Both the position numbers and the translations under genes were made by a program. The notes under the pieces are model-generated. The model ran no database searches and had not been told where the DNA came from. It saw only the letters and a list, made by a program, of their open reading frames with translations. Source: Streptomyces aureoverticillatus (GTDB lineage Bacteria; Actinomycetota; Actinomycetes; Streptomycetales; Streptomycetaceae). From it: a DNA stretch of 64,000 nt. The stretch spans positions 62,001 to 126,000 of the forward strand of contig NZ_BMSY01000004.1 of NCBI RefSeq assembly GCF_014649395.1, in the 5' to 3' direction. Of this stretch, positions 25,682 to 33,917 are shown in pieces (within the stretch, counting starts at the first letter, position 1; every line of letters starts with the position of its first letter).

Positions 25682-28315
25682 TCATCCAGCCGACGCGCGC
25701 CTGTAATACGCACGTGCATCCGCTGTGTTGCGGAACGGCCCGAGGCGCCGTTCGAAGTCTTTGATGTACTCAATCACCCGGGTCGAGCTCATCTCTGCCG
25801 TCTGTCCGGCCGCCTCGGCAGCAAGCCGGCAGGCCTGGTCGAGTTCACCGAGGCCGAGGCGGGCGGTGGCAAGGACGACCTTGCAGAGCAGGCTGCTGCG
25901 GGCGTAACCGGGGGCACGTAGTCGCAGGGAGCGTTCGGCGTGCCGGGCGGCAGCCCGGAACTGCTGAAGGTCGCGATGGCAGTGAGCGAAGTCGTCGAGG
26001 AGCTGTGCCTCGTCGACGAAACATGCCCAGTGAGGGACCTCATCGCCGGGCCGGGCGGTCTCAAAGGCCCGGTCGGCGCGCGTGAGAGAGGCGGTGCAGG
26101 CTCGAACCTCGCCCAGCAACGCGTGCCCGCGCGCCTCCGCCGCGTAAAGCATCGTTTGAACGATGGGTGAGACGTCGGTACCGACCCCCTGCTGCGCCAC
26201 GCGCGCGAGTTGTACCGCTTCCCGCCCGTGCCCGAGGTAGGCGGCCTGCTGGCTCATGGTGACGAGGACGTACGCACCGAATCCCCGGTCCCCGGCCGCC
26301 TGTGCGAGGCGCAAGGCCTGCACGAAATAGCGCTGGGCGATTCCGTGCGCGGCCAGGTCGTAGGACGTCCAGCCCGTGAGCCTGGTGAGGTCGGAGGCCA
26401 CCGCAAATAGGCGGCGACCTGTCTCCTCGTCATACGTGCCACGCAGCAATGGCTCCAGCTCGTGCGCGAGGCAGGTGATCAGCTCCTGCCTCGCGTGACC
26501 GCCGCCATAAGCCTCGTCCAGCTTGCGAAAGAACTCACCCACCGAGCGCAAGGCAGAGATGTCGCCCGGAAGGACGCGAGTTGGCCCCTTTCCGCCATGC
26601 CCAGCTCGCGGCTGCCTGTGGGGAGTTTGCGCGACTCGTTCATCGGCCCGCCCGATAAGCCAGTCGCGCGAAGGCACCACCAGTCCCGCCGGGGTGAAGG
26701 CCACTTTGCGGAGCTCGACGAGGTCGCCGGCGTCTGTGCGCCACAAGCAACTGACGATGTCGACGGCCTCCTGTGGCGTGGTCGCGTACTCCAAGCCCGT
26801 ATACACCGTGATCGGATCAAGGCCGAGATCTGCCGCTGACACTCCGCGTCCGAGTCGGCGGTTGAAGACCTCGGCGATCAGGGCCCGAGTGCTGCCGCGT
26901 GGTTGCTGACCACGCAGCCATCGGGCGACCGATGTCTCGTCGTACCTCTGATCAAGACCGTGCTCCTGGCCGAGTTGGTCGATCCGGCGGGCCAGTCCGG
27001 CCTGAGTGAATCCCGCCTCCGCGATGAAGGCAGCCAGACGCCGGTTGCACGCGGTGGCGGAGGTCGCGGCTGGAGCCTCCGTTGTCCCGGAGGGCTGCTG
27101 GGGCTGGGATTCCTTGGCGACGGCGTAGCCCGCGTGCTCAGGTGCACTCCGCTGTTCCGAAACGGGAGGGGGATCGGCCCGCAGTGAGTGCACCTCCTCC
27201 TGCGCGGTGGCGGCTTCAGTGTTCACGGCCGCAATATCTCCGAGCTCGCCGATGTCGAGTTCGGCCAGGCCTCCGGCGGCCGCCTCGGCACTTCTGGTGT
27301 TCTCGCTGCCCCGGGGGCTCCGGGGGTCCCGGAGGTTCCTCACTGCACTGGCGTCCGGGAGCAGGGCCCCGGCTCGCTCGGCGGCCGCCGCCATCAGTTC
27401 CTTGGCGTCGTCGATGCGCTGCCGGGACCCGGAGCTCTTGGCGGATTCGTACTCCGCTGTCGCGAGGGCGAGTGTCGCGGAGACCGCCTGCGGGTGTTCG
27501 GGACCCATCAGGGCTGACGCCTTTTGGGCCGCGATGGCAAGGACGTCCGTGGCCCGTTGCAGGCGCTCGCGGTCGCCCGCTGCGCGGGCCGATGAGGATT
27601 CAGCGGAGGCCAGTGTGACGAGGGCCGAAAGGGATGCGGGGTGGCCACTGCCGCGCTCGCGCACCACGTCCCGGACAGAGGTCTCAAGTTCAGGCAGAAG
27701 GGTGTCAGCCCTGGCGTCCTCGCCCATCGCGCGGGCCGCGGCCGTGCTGACGGCCAGTGCGAGCATCCGTACGTCGGAGCGGGACTCGGGGACTTCCTCC
27801 GCGGTGAGGGCGTCGAGCGCCCGGCGCGCTTGGTCCGCCGCCGCCGGGATGTTGCCGAGCCGCAGGGCGACGGCGGCGGTGTTGGCCAGGGTGTGCGCCC
27901 GGAGCTCCCTGGTCTCGGCGCCGGTGACCGCGGACGCCATGTGGTCCAGCAGGCGGGCCGCGGCGGTGAGTTGTCCACGGCCTGCCAGAACCGCGGCCAG
28001 CTGGTTGCGGCACGCGGCGTCGTGGCTGACCGGCACGGTGTCCTGGAGGATTCCTGCTGCCAGGTCGTCGAGGAGGGACTGGACGGATTCGTGGTGACCG
28101 AGCGTATCGAGGAGCGAGATCAGGATCGTGAGGTCGCGCGCGGCCGTGGCTGGGCGGAGGGCGGAGGCGGAGCGGCGCAGCTGGGACAGATCATCGAGGA
28201 GGCAGGTGCGGGCGTCGGGGTCGCCGCTCTGTGCGTCTCGCGCGTGGGACAGCGCGCGGCGCCAGAGCCGCTCCGAGCGGTGTCGTCCTCGCACGATCCT
28301 GAGTTCATCGGTCAC
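25682..28315 (-). CDS. Large TPR protein with central helix-turn-helix, conflict-system partner
   Basis: An 877-residue cytoplasmic protein starting at GTG 28315, which overlaps the protease stop by four bases. Residues 1-320 are alpha-helical repeats of TPR type (LANTAAVALRLGNIPAAADQ, then ARRALDALTAEEV). Residues 320-420 are a Pro/Ser/Ala-rich linker. Residues 422-497 hold an HTH (LAAFIAEAGFTQAGLARRID, then TSVARWLRGQQPRGSTRALI). Residues 500-877 are further TPRs (RYFVQALRLAQAAGDRGFGA, then AVQLARVAQQGV). The C-terminal half alone resembles a common Streptomyces HTH-TPR regulator, so this looks like a fusion of a protease-associated repeat protein with that regulator. It is the last gene of the Trypco1-protease operon; sensing or DNA-binding control of the protease is inference. 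Confidence 0.8.
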   Translation of the reverse strand: MTDELRIVRGRHRSERLWRRALSHARDAQSGDPDARTCLLDDLSQLRRSASALRPATAARDLTILISLLDTLGHHESVQSLLDDLAAGILQDTVPVSHDAACRNQLAAVLAGRGQLTAAARLLDHMASAVTGAETRELRAHTLANTAAVALRLGNIPAAADQARRALDALTAEEVPESRSDVRMLALAVSTAAARAMGEDARADTLLPELETSVRDVVRERGSGHPASLSALVTLASAESSSARAAGDRERLQRATDVLAIAAQKASALMGPEHPQAVSATLALATAEYESAKSSGSRQRIDDAKELMAAAAERAGALLPDASAVRNLRDPRSPRGSENTRSAEAAAGGLAELDIGELGDIAAVNTEAATAQEEVHSLRADPPPVSEQRSAPEHAGYAVAKESQPQQPSGTTEAPAATSATACNRRLAAFIAEAGFTQAGLARRIDQLGQEHGLDQRYDETSVARWLRGQQPRGSTRALIAEVFNRRLGRGVSAADLGLDPITVYTGLEYATTPQEAVDIVSCLWRTDAGDLVELRKVAFTPAGLVVPSRDWLIGRADERVAQTPHRQPRAGHGGKGPTRVLPGDISALRSVGEFFRKLDEAYGGGHARQELITCLAHELEPLLRGTYDEETGRRLFAVASDLTRLTGWTSYDLAAHGIAQRYFVQALRLAQAAGDRGFGAYVLVTMSQQAAYLGHGREAVQLARVAQQGVGTDVSPIVQTMLYAAEARGHALLGEVRACTASLTRADRAFETARPGDEVPHWACFVDEAQLLDDFAHCHRDLQQFRAAARHAERSLRLRAPGYARSSLLCKVVLATARLGLGELDQACRLAAEAAGQTAEMSSTRVIEYIKDFERRLGPFRNTADARAYYRRASAG

Positions 28316-29196
28316 GGGACACCGCCCTCGCCGAGCTCGGCCTGGATCTTCCGCTTCGCCACCATGAAGGTGAGCTCCGAGATCTGGGCGGCGTCCATGA
28401 CGCCTTGCGCGGCCCACCCCTGGATGGTCTCGAAGAGTTCGTCGGCCTTGGCCGCCATGGAGTTGATCAAAGGGTTGACCATAGTGTCTCGGGTGGCCTG
28501 GGGCGGTACGGCGCTCGCGACGGCGGGTTCCGCGTCGCGGGGCGGCCGCAGCACATCGACGAGGTGGGCGACGTCCAGGTAGTTGAAGCGGCGCATCGCC
28601 TCCGCGATGGTGGCCGCGAAGAGGACGTTGGCCGCGCGGTCGGCCGCGGCCCGGTCCGGCACCTGCTCCAAGAGGATGCCGACGACCACCGCGTCCTGCT
28701 TGCTCCCGTTCTGGTCGGGAGCGTGACCGTCGCAGGACGTCGTGTCCTCGACCGGTCCCCCGGAGTAGCCCGAGTAGTCGCCGAGGAGCTGATCCGCCGA
28801 CAGTTGCAGCGCCTCGATGACGCCGCCGCCTTCGCACGCGTAGGCGGCCGCCCTGGTGTCGATGCGTCCGCTGAGCTCCACGTCGTTGGCCGCGGGGCGG
28901 TACGGGCCCCGCCAGCGGCCACCGATCCGGGCGGGTCCCGATTTCGGGATCTGCGGGGCCGCACGCTGCGGCGACGTGATGCTGACGAGCGCCAGGTCCG
29001 CCTCCGCGTCCAGCCTGCTCACGTGGGCCGCGAGGCGGCGGCCGTCGGCGAGGACGACATCGACCCGCTCATCGATCCGCGCGAGGCCGCGCAGACAGTG
29101 CAGCGCGGTGAGCACCAGCCAGTTGGTCAGCAGGAAGCCGCCGCCGAGCCGCTGTTCGGCCCGGTGCAGATCCACCCAGTACGGTCCGCAGGTCAC
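28312..29196 (-). CDS. Cytoplasmic trypsin-like serine protease of a Trypco-type system
   Basis: A 294-residue trypsin-fold protease with no signal peptide. Catalytic triad: His33 (LTALHC), Asp67 (EADLALV), Ser145 (GYSGGPV). The family includes intracellular effector proteases found with Trypco domains, TPRs and NTPases. Residues about 225-294 form a helical extension (MVNPLINSMAAKADELFETI, then MDAAQISELTFMVAKRK) that may bind the partners. GTG 29196 is seven bases after the Trypco1 stop. Its own stop overlaps the TPR/HTH start (GTGA), so the three genes are one translation-coupled operon. Confidence 0.85.
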   Translation of the reverse strand: MTCGPYWVDLHRAEQRLGGGFLLTNWLVLTALHCLRGLARIDERVDVVLADGRRLAAHVSRLDAEADLALVSITSPQRAAPQIPKSGPARIGGRWRGPYRPAANDVELSGRIDTRAAAYACEGGGVIEALQLSADQLLGDYSGYSGGPVEDTTSCDGHAPDQNGSKQDAVVVGILLEQVPDRAAADRAANVLFAATIAEAMRRFNYLDVAHLVDVLRPPRDAEPAVASAVPPQATRDTMVNPLINSMAAKADELFETIQGWAAQGVMDAAQISELTFMVAKRKIQAELGEGGVP

Positions 29197-29203
29197 GGGC
29201 GCC

Positions 29204-29503
29204 CTACGTCCGCTCCACGGTCAGGGTGACCTCGAAGGACGCCTCGGCGGAGGCTTTGGAGAGGATGACCCCGGCCTCGGCGGCGAGGGTGAGGCCGAAG
29301 GTGACCTCCATGCCGGCGATCCGCCAGCCGTCGCGCGCGGGCACCTGGGCCAGCGACTCCTGCGCGATGGCCGACGCCTGCACGATGGCTTCCTCGAGTT
29401 CGGCGGCGCGGCCTTCGAGCGGCGATGTGGTCCGCGTCCTGTTGGCGATCTGCCGGCTTCCGGCGGCGTCGAAGGCGACGGTCTCGACTCTGACATGGGT
29501 CAT
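29204..29503 (-). CDS. Trypco1-like (CU044_2847 family) protein
   Basis: A 99-residue protein. Its second half, GMEVTFGLTLAAEAGVILSK followed by ASAEASFEVTLTV, matches the trypsin-co-occurring domain 1 pattern (VEFG-x-KLSAEAG, then A-x-AEANFKVTL) as I recall it. A helix with AAELEEAIVQASAIAQ precedes it. Such small proteins are predicted adaptors that activate or restrain a neighbouring trypsin-like protease in bacterial conflict systems. ATG 29503 is preceded by GCGGGACG. It is the first gene of the operon. Confidence 0.8.
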   Translation of the reverse strand: MTHVRVETVAFDAAGSRQIANRTRTTSPLEGRAAELEEAIVQASAIAQESLAQVPARDGWRIAGMEVTFGLTLAAEAGVILSKASAEASFEVTLTVERT

Positions 29504-30013
29504 GGCTCGTCCCGCTTCCCCCGAGTACCGGTGCCCGCTTCGCTGTGTACCGGTGCGCGAACCGCGGGCCGACGCCCACCACACGGGAAGTCCCCCCAGC
29601 ACAGCAGGTGTTGGTGGCGCACTGCCTGGCTCTGAAAAGGGTATCGACGGGTGGGCGTGCGCGCGATGGCTTCGGCGATACCGCGGGCCTTTAGGTGGCG
29701 TTTGCCAGAGACGGCATACGCCTCTCACGCGTGAACGCGCCCCCGGTGGGACGCGCCGCAGAAGGTGGACGGTCCGACCAAGGCCTTGCCCGACGTGCGG
29801 ATGGGTGCCGGTTTCGGATGCGTGGGTCCGGCGCGTTGGGGCAGTGGTCATGGCTAGGGGTGCGGCGTATACCCCGTACGTCCATCAGCGCGAGTTTGCT
29901 CTGCAGGGCGGAGCGGAACCGAACCAGCGCGGCGCTGTGGTCCTTGTCGGTCGACGGACAGCTGCTGGTGGCGACGACCGGTGTTCTGAAATTGGTTGGT
30001 CGTGCTGGTGAAT

Positions 30014-30117
30014 TGTCCAGGCGGGGGTGGTGGTCAACGACTTGGTGCGCGACTTCAAGGAGGGAGCGTTCGTGGGTGAAGGCGTAGGCGCGCAGTCGGA
30101 GCAGGGCTTGGTCGATG
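30014..30117 (-). pseudogene. Possible remnant of an ANTAR-domain regulator
   Basis: On the minus strand about 34 codons read IDQALLRLRAYAFTHERSLL, then EVAHQVVDHHPRLD, which resembles the ANTAR RNA-binding domain (xDEAxxRLRxYAxxHxRxLxxVA). No receiver or GAF domain precedes it and the frame continues into unrelated sequence. A short match, so only moderately certain. Confidence 0.4.
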
Positions 30118-30310
30118 GGGAAGTCCCCACCCGCGCCTGTGCATGATCCCGGTGGTCATCCCAGACAGTCGCGATGCAGCCCCCGACCACCGATGATCCG
30201 ACACCATCCGCTGCTCCGCCGCTGGCACGCCCCCCAGGCCCGCAGCAGGCACGCACCCGGTGCGTCTGCGCGGCACGCAAGCCACTGAATTGTGTCTTTG
30301 GCGGGTCGAG

Positions 30311-30341
30311 TTGACCTCAACCAAGGTTGGGATTGAAAGCT
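30311..30341 (+). promoter_or_regulatory. MerR-type promoter, twin of the one at 25145-25175
   Basis: TTGACC (30311-30316), 19-base spacer TCAACCAAGGTTGGGATTG, then AAAGCT (30336-30341). CAACC-AA-GGTTG is a perfect inverted repeat inside the spacer. TTGACCTCAACC is identical to the promoter of the other NTF2-like gene, and a GAG precedes the -35 in both. Confidence 0.55.
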
Positions 30342-30408
30342 GTAGCTGTGCCGCTCGAACAACACGGGTGGTACCCGGACACAGCCCGTCGCAGCAAGGA
30401 GAAACACC

Positions 30409-30906
30409 ATGAACCCCCAGGTCGTAGGCGTCACGGTCCCGCAAGAAGAGGTGGATGCCATCGTCGCACTGGTCGCCGGAGTCGAGGACGCCCAACAGAA
30501 CGCCCTGCCGGACAAGTTCATGAGCGCATTCCGTGCGGACAGCTTCTGGACCACCGCCCATGGCAAGCGGCTGACCGGCTTCGACGAGATCAACGCCTTC
30601 ACCCACAAGGTGCTCCCCGGCACGATCGACCAGCCGACAACGGCCACCTACGAAGCCGAGCACATCTTGTTCATCCGCCCCGACGTCGCCGCGGTCAAGG
30701 TCCGCCAGCGTCCGGTCACCCGCGACGGGCAGGCTCTCGACGAGGTGTTCCGCGGTCAGGACGACCCGGCCGCCCTCGTGGCCACTCACCCCGATGCCGT
30801 CCCCGGCACCCCGCTGTACGTCCTGGCCAAGGACGACGGCGTATGGCGCATCGCCGCGGCCCAGAACACCAAGGTCATCGACCCGGAGACCCTCGCCGCG
30901 ACCTGA
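30409..30906 (+). CDS. SgcJ/EcaC-like NTF2-fold protein, second copy
   Basis: A 165-residue NTF2-like protein of the SgcJ/EcaC group: VDAIVALVAGVEDAQQNALP, FMSAFRADSFWTTAHGKRL, EAEHILFIRPDVAAVKVRQ, and a closing LYVLAKDDGVWRIAAAQNTK. ATG 30409 follows AAGGAG. It is related in plan to the 140-residue protein at 24716-25138 but longer, with an insert near residues 118-140. Both sit behind MerR-type promoters, so they probably respond to the same signal. It lies upstream of a RibD/DHFR-like gene with a 135-bp gap. Confidence 0.82.
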   Translation: MNPQVVGVTVPQEEVDAIVALVAGVEDAQQNALPDKFMSAFRADSFWTTAHGKRLTGFDEINAFTHKVLPGTIDQPTTATYEAEHILFIRPDVAAVKVRQRPVTRDGQALDEVFRGQDDPAALVATHPDAVPGTPLYVLAKDDGVWRIAAAQNTKVIDPETLAAT

Positions 30907-31041
30907 GCCCACGCCACGACGCGGGCGACACCAAGAGGAGACCCTCGGAGGTGACTCGTCCCAGGGAATCCCGCGAGTCGCGATGAGTCCTGCGGCGTCC
31001 GGCGGTCCTACTGTCGAACCCGTCACCGAGGAGGACTTCTG

Positions 31042-31605
31042 ATGCGCAGCGTGACCTATTCGATGGGCGTCTCCCTTGACGGCTACATCGTCGGGCCGGA
31101 CGGCGGCTTCGACTGGACGGAACCCGACGACGACGTCTTCCGCTTCTGGATCGACGAGATTCGAGACGTCGGCGTCCACCTGCTGGGACGAAGGCTGTAC
31201 GAGACGATGCTGTACTGGGAGACCGCCGACCAGGATCCCTCGCTCGACGACTCCATGCTCGAGTGGGCCGCGCTCTGGAACCCGCTCCCCAAGGTGGTGT
31301 TCTCCACCACGCTGTCGGCGGTGCAGGGCAATGCCCGCCTGGCCTCCGGCAGCCCGGCGGAGGAGATCGAGCGGTTGCGGGCCGAGCCGGGCGAGGGCGA
31401 CATCGCGATCGGCGGCGCGACTCTCGCCTCCGAGGTGGCCGCGGCAGGTCTGATCGACGAGTACCGGGCCATGGTCCACCCGGTGCTGGTGGGCGGCGGC
31501 ATTCCGTTCTTTTCCCGACACGAGCGGCGAGTGGATCTCGAACTCGTCGAGACCCGCACCTTCAGCTCGAAAGTCGTCTACCTCCGCTACCGCGTGGCGC
31601 GTTAG
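31042..31605 (+). CDS. RibD C-terminal/dihydrofolate reductase-like protein
   Basis: A 187-residue NADPH-binding reductase fold: YSMGVSLDGYIVGPDGGFDW, LLGRRLYETMLYW, IAIGGATLASEVAAAGLIDE, then VHPVLVGGGIPFF. The family reduces pteridine- or flavin-precursor-like molecules, but stand-alone actinobacterial members are uncharacterised. ATG 31042 has GAGGAGG upstream. It may be co-transcribed with the NTF2-like gene before it; it ends 89 bases from the convergent monooxygenase. Confidence 0.88.
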   Translation: MRSVTYSMGVSLDGYIVGPDGGFDWTEPDDDVFRFWIDEIRDVGVHLLGRRLYETMLYWETADQDPSLDDSMLEWAALWNPLPKVVFSTTLSAVQGNARLASGSPAEEIERLRAEPGEGDIAIGGATLASEVAAAGLIDEYRAMVHPVLVGGGIPFFSRHERRVDLELVETRTFSSKVVYLRYRVAR

Positions 31606-31694
31606 GTCCTGTCGTTCGGATCAGCCCGGCCGTGAGGTGCGGCACCTCTCGACCGACCTGACGCCGCGACGCCGGGATGATCCAGCGAGAGGTC

Positions 31695-33140
31695 CTAGCC
31701 CAGATACCGGGCCACCGCCTCCTCGATCCCGGCCGCGTCCGCACCCTCCGCCGCCCAGGCCACGTATCCGTCGGGCCGGACCAGGACGGTCGTCCGGCGG
31801 TCGCCCGCCCAGCGCTCCACGGTCAGCCACCCCTCTCGGACACCGGTGCCTTCGTACGTACCGGGCGTGATCAGTACGAACCGGCCGCCGCGCAGCGCCT
31901 CGTAGAGTCGGCCGTCCTTCAGGGCGACGTCGGGGACGCGTGTGCCGGTGAGGCGGTGGGCGCTGCGGGGGGCGGGGTAGGCGTAGCCGATCCCGGTGAT
32001 CTGGCCCAGGGCCTTGCGCTGGACGGGCGGGGCCATGTCGACGAATGCGGACACCACGGCGCGGGCGGCGCGCAGCAGCGGATTCCGCGCGCGGGCCAGC
32101 CGGACCAGTCCGCCGCTGCTGCGCAGCACCGCCTTACCGACCGGGTGGCGCTCGGCCTCGTAGCTGTCGAGGAGCCCTTCGGGCGCCCGGCCCTGTACGG
32201 CCGCGGCGAGCTTCCAGCTCAGGTTGGCGGCGTCCTGGAGGCCGGTGTTCATGCCCTGCCCTCCGGCCGGGGAGTGTATGTGAGCGGCGTCCCCGGCGAG
32301 GAAGACCCGCCCGACCCGGTAGTGCGGTGCCTGGCGCTCGTCACTGTGGAAGCGGGAGAGCCAGCGGGCGTCGTGCATGCCGTAGTCGGTGCCCAGGGCA
32401 CGGCGGGTGATCGCCTTGACCTCGTCGAGGTCGACCGGGGCGTCGTCGGAGACCTCGTTGCGACGGTTCCAGCCCATGACCCGGTACCAGCCGTCGCCGA
32501 AGGAGGCGATCATCGCGAAGGTGTCGCCGCGGCCGTTGACGGTGAGGACACCCTCGGGCTTCTCGGCCAGCCGGACATCGGCCAGGATCAGCGACTTGAT
32601 GACGGAGACACCGGGGAAGTCGAGGCCGATCGCCTCCCGCACGGCGCTCCGGTGGCCGTCGGCGCCGACGACGTAGGCCGCCCGGCGGGTGACGACCGCC
32701 CCGTCCGCGCCGCGCACGTCGAGGTCGACCCCCTCGTCGTCCTGCCGCAGCCCCACGACCTCGCTCTCGTACGCGAACTCGACCCCGGCCTCCCGGGCCC
32801 GCCGCTCCAGGAGCCGCTCGACCTCGTACTGCGGAGTGATGAGCAGGAACGGGAAACGCGAGGGCAGCGTGCTCAGATCGAGGGAGAGGCGGCGGAAGAG
32901 CCGCAGGCCGGTGATGGTGTCCCCGGTGGTGAGGAGTTCGTCGGCGAGACCGCGGGCGTCGAGCTGCTCCAGGGTGCGGGCGTGCACCCCGAAGGCCCGG
33001 GAGAGGTTGCTGATCTTGCGCGGCCGCTTCTCGACGAGGGTCACGGTGACACCGGCTGTGGCGAGGTCACCGGCGAGGAGGAGGCCGGTGGGGCCGGAGC
33101 CGACGACGATCACGGTGCGGTGGGTGGCGGTGCCGTTCAT
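31695..33140 (-). CDS. FAD-dependent aromatic monooxygenase (class A)
   Basis: A 481-residue flavoprotein hydroxylase. The FAD motif is VIVVGSGPTGLLLAGDLA, the NADPH/FAD motif VVGADGHRSAVRE, and the ribityl motif GRVFLAGDAAHIHSPAGGQG followed by MNTGLQDAANL. The C-terminal thioredoxin-like domain (about 380-481) is present. Length and order match PheA/TfdB and rifampicin-monooxygenase-like enzymes, so it may hydroxylate an aromatic antibiotic or phenol. ATG 33140 has GGAGG upstream. It is divergent from a TetR gene; the gap is filled with repeated operators, implying tight substrate-induced control. Confidence 0.92.
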   Translation of the reverse strand: MNGTATHRTVIVVGSGPTGLLLAGDLATAGVTVTLVEKRPRKISNLSRAFGVHARTLEQLDARGLADELLTTGDTITGLRLFRRLSLDLSTLPSRFPFLLITPQYEVERLLERRAREAGVEFAYESEVVGLRQDDEGVDLDVRGADGAVVTRRAAYVVGADGHRSAVREAIGLDFPGVSVIKSLILADVRLAEKPEGVLTVNGRGDTFAMIASFGDGWYRVMGWNRRNEVSDDAPVDLDEVKAITRRALGTDYGMHDARWLSRFHSDERQAPHYRVGRVFLAGDAAHIHSPAGGQGMNTGLQDAANLSWKLAAAVQGRAPEGLLDSYEAERHPVGKAVLRSSGGLVRLARARNPLLRAARAVVSAFVDMAPPVQRKALGQITGIGYAYPAPRSAHRLTGTRVPDVALKDGRLYEALRGGRFVLITPGTYEGTGVREGWLTVERWAGDRRTTVLVRPDGYVAWAAEGADAAGIEEAVARYLG

Positions 33141-33153
33141 GGTGGCCTCCTGT

Positions 33154-33309
33154 TGCCAACGCTTGCTTGCGTCACCTGCATGCCAACACTTGTTGGCCAA
33201 CGCTCGTTGACTAACGTAGCGAGGCGCCCGAGGGCTCGTCAACAGCCGTTGGCAAACAAACGTTGGCGAACAGTTGTTGACCTACGCCCGTTGGCCTACG
33301 CTTGTTGGC
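33154..33309. promoter_or_regulatory. Array of palindromic TetR operators at 14-bp spacing
   Basis: Seven 16-bp palindromes of the form GCCAAC-N4-GTTGGC begin at 33182, 33196, 33238, 33252, 33266, 33280 and 33294. Neighbours are 14 bp apart and share two bases; all lie in one register, with decayed units at 33210 and 33224. A further left half (GCCAACGCTTGC) lies at 33155. The best copy is GCCAACACTTGTTGGC (33182). The last ends at 33309, directly against the TetR ATG, leaving no room for a Shine-Dalgarno, so that transcript is probably leaderless. Confidence 0.8.
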
Positions 33310-33909
33310 ATGAACGGCAGCGACAGCACCTCCACGGTTCCCGGCTCGGGCGCCCCCCGCCGCTCCGACGCCACCCGGGGCGCGATCCTCGCGGCGGCCC
33401 GCGAGCGCTTCGCGACCGACGGCTACGAGCGAGCCACCATCCGCGCCATCGCCAGGGACGCGAGCATCGATCCGTCGATGGTGATGCGGTACTACGGCAA
33501 CAAGGAGGGCCTCTTCGCGGCGGCCGTCGCCATCGACCTGCGACTGCCGGACGTGAGCGGGGCGGACCGCCGGCAGGACGGGGGGCGGATCCTCGTCGAG
33601 CACTTCCTCGACATGTGGGAGAACAACGAGGTCCTCACCGCCCTGCTGCGGGTCGGCGTGACCAACCAGGCCGGGGCGGAGCGCATGCAGGGCATCCTGC
33701 GGGACCAGCTGCTACCGGTCACCCGGCAGGTGTGCCCCGACCCCGAGCAGGCCCCGGCACGGGCGGCACTCATGGCGTCGCAACTGCTGGGGCTGGCGCT
33801 CACGCGGTACGTACTGCGGATGCCGCCGGCGGTGGAGCTGGCGCGGGCGGAGATCGTGGCATGGCTGGCGCCGACGATCCAGCGGTACCTGACAGCGCCG
33901 AGTCCCTGA
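33310..33909 (+). CDS. TetR-family regulator
   Basis: A 199-residue repressor. The N-terminal HTH reads RGAILAAARERFATDGYERA, TIRAIARDASIDPSMVMRYY and GNKEGLFAAA; the C-terminal ligand domain has the helical HFLDMWENNEVLTALLRVGV segment. ATG 33310 touches the last operator of the array, so it is probably translated leaderless and strongly autoregulated. Divergence from the flavin monooxygenase makes that gene its main target. The inducer is probably the monooxygenase substrate. Confidence 0.9.
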   Translation: MNGSDSTSTVPGSGAPRRSDATRGAILAAARERFATDGYERATIRAIARDASIDPSMVMRYYGNKEGLFAAAVAIDLRLPDVSGADRRQDGGRILVEHFLDMWENNEVLTALLRVGVTNQAGAERMQGILRDQLLPVTRQVCPDPEQAPARAALMASQLLGLALTRYVLRMPPAVELARAEIVAWLAPTIQRYLTAPSP

Positions 33910-33917
33910 CACGCCTA

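Larger units (their letters stand above)
29504..30408. other. Long gap between the protease operon and the next gene
   Basis: No intact gene. It holds the ANTAR-like remnant (30014-30117) and, at its right end, the MerR-type promoter of the NTF2-like gene. Frames on both strands are open for 60-130 codons, but apart from the remnant they show no family-like sequence. The promoter of the protease operon must lie just right of 29503; none is obvious. Confidence 0.5.

Noticed and set aside
28316..28837. Extension of the TPR/HTH protein upstream to 28837
   Set aside because: This would overlap the protease gene out of frame; the GTGA overlap at 28312-28315 gives a clear coupled start.
33154..33309. 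CRISPR or integron-type array at the 14-bp repeats
   Set aside because: The units overlap, are palindromic, have no spacers and sit between divergent regulator and target genes, which fits operators.
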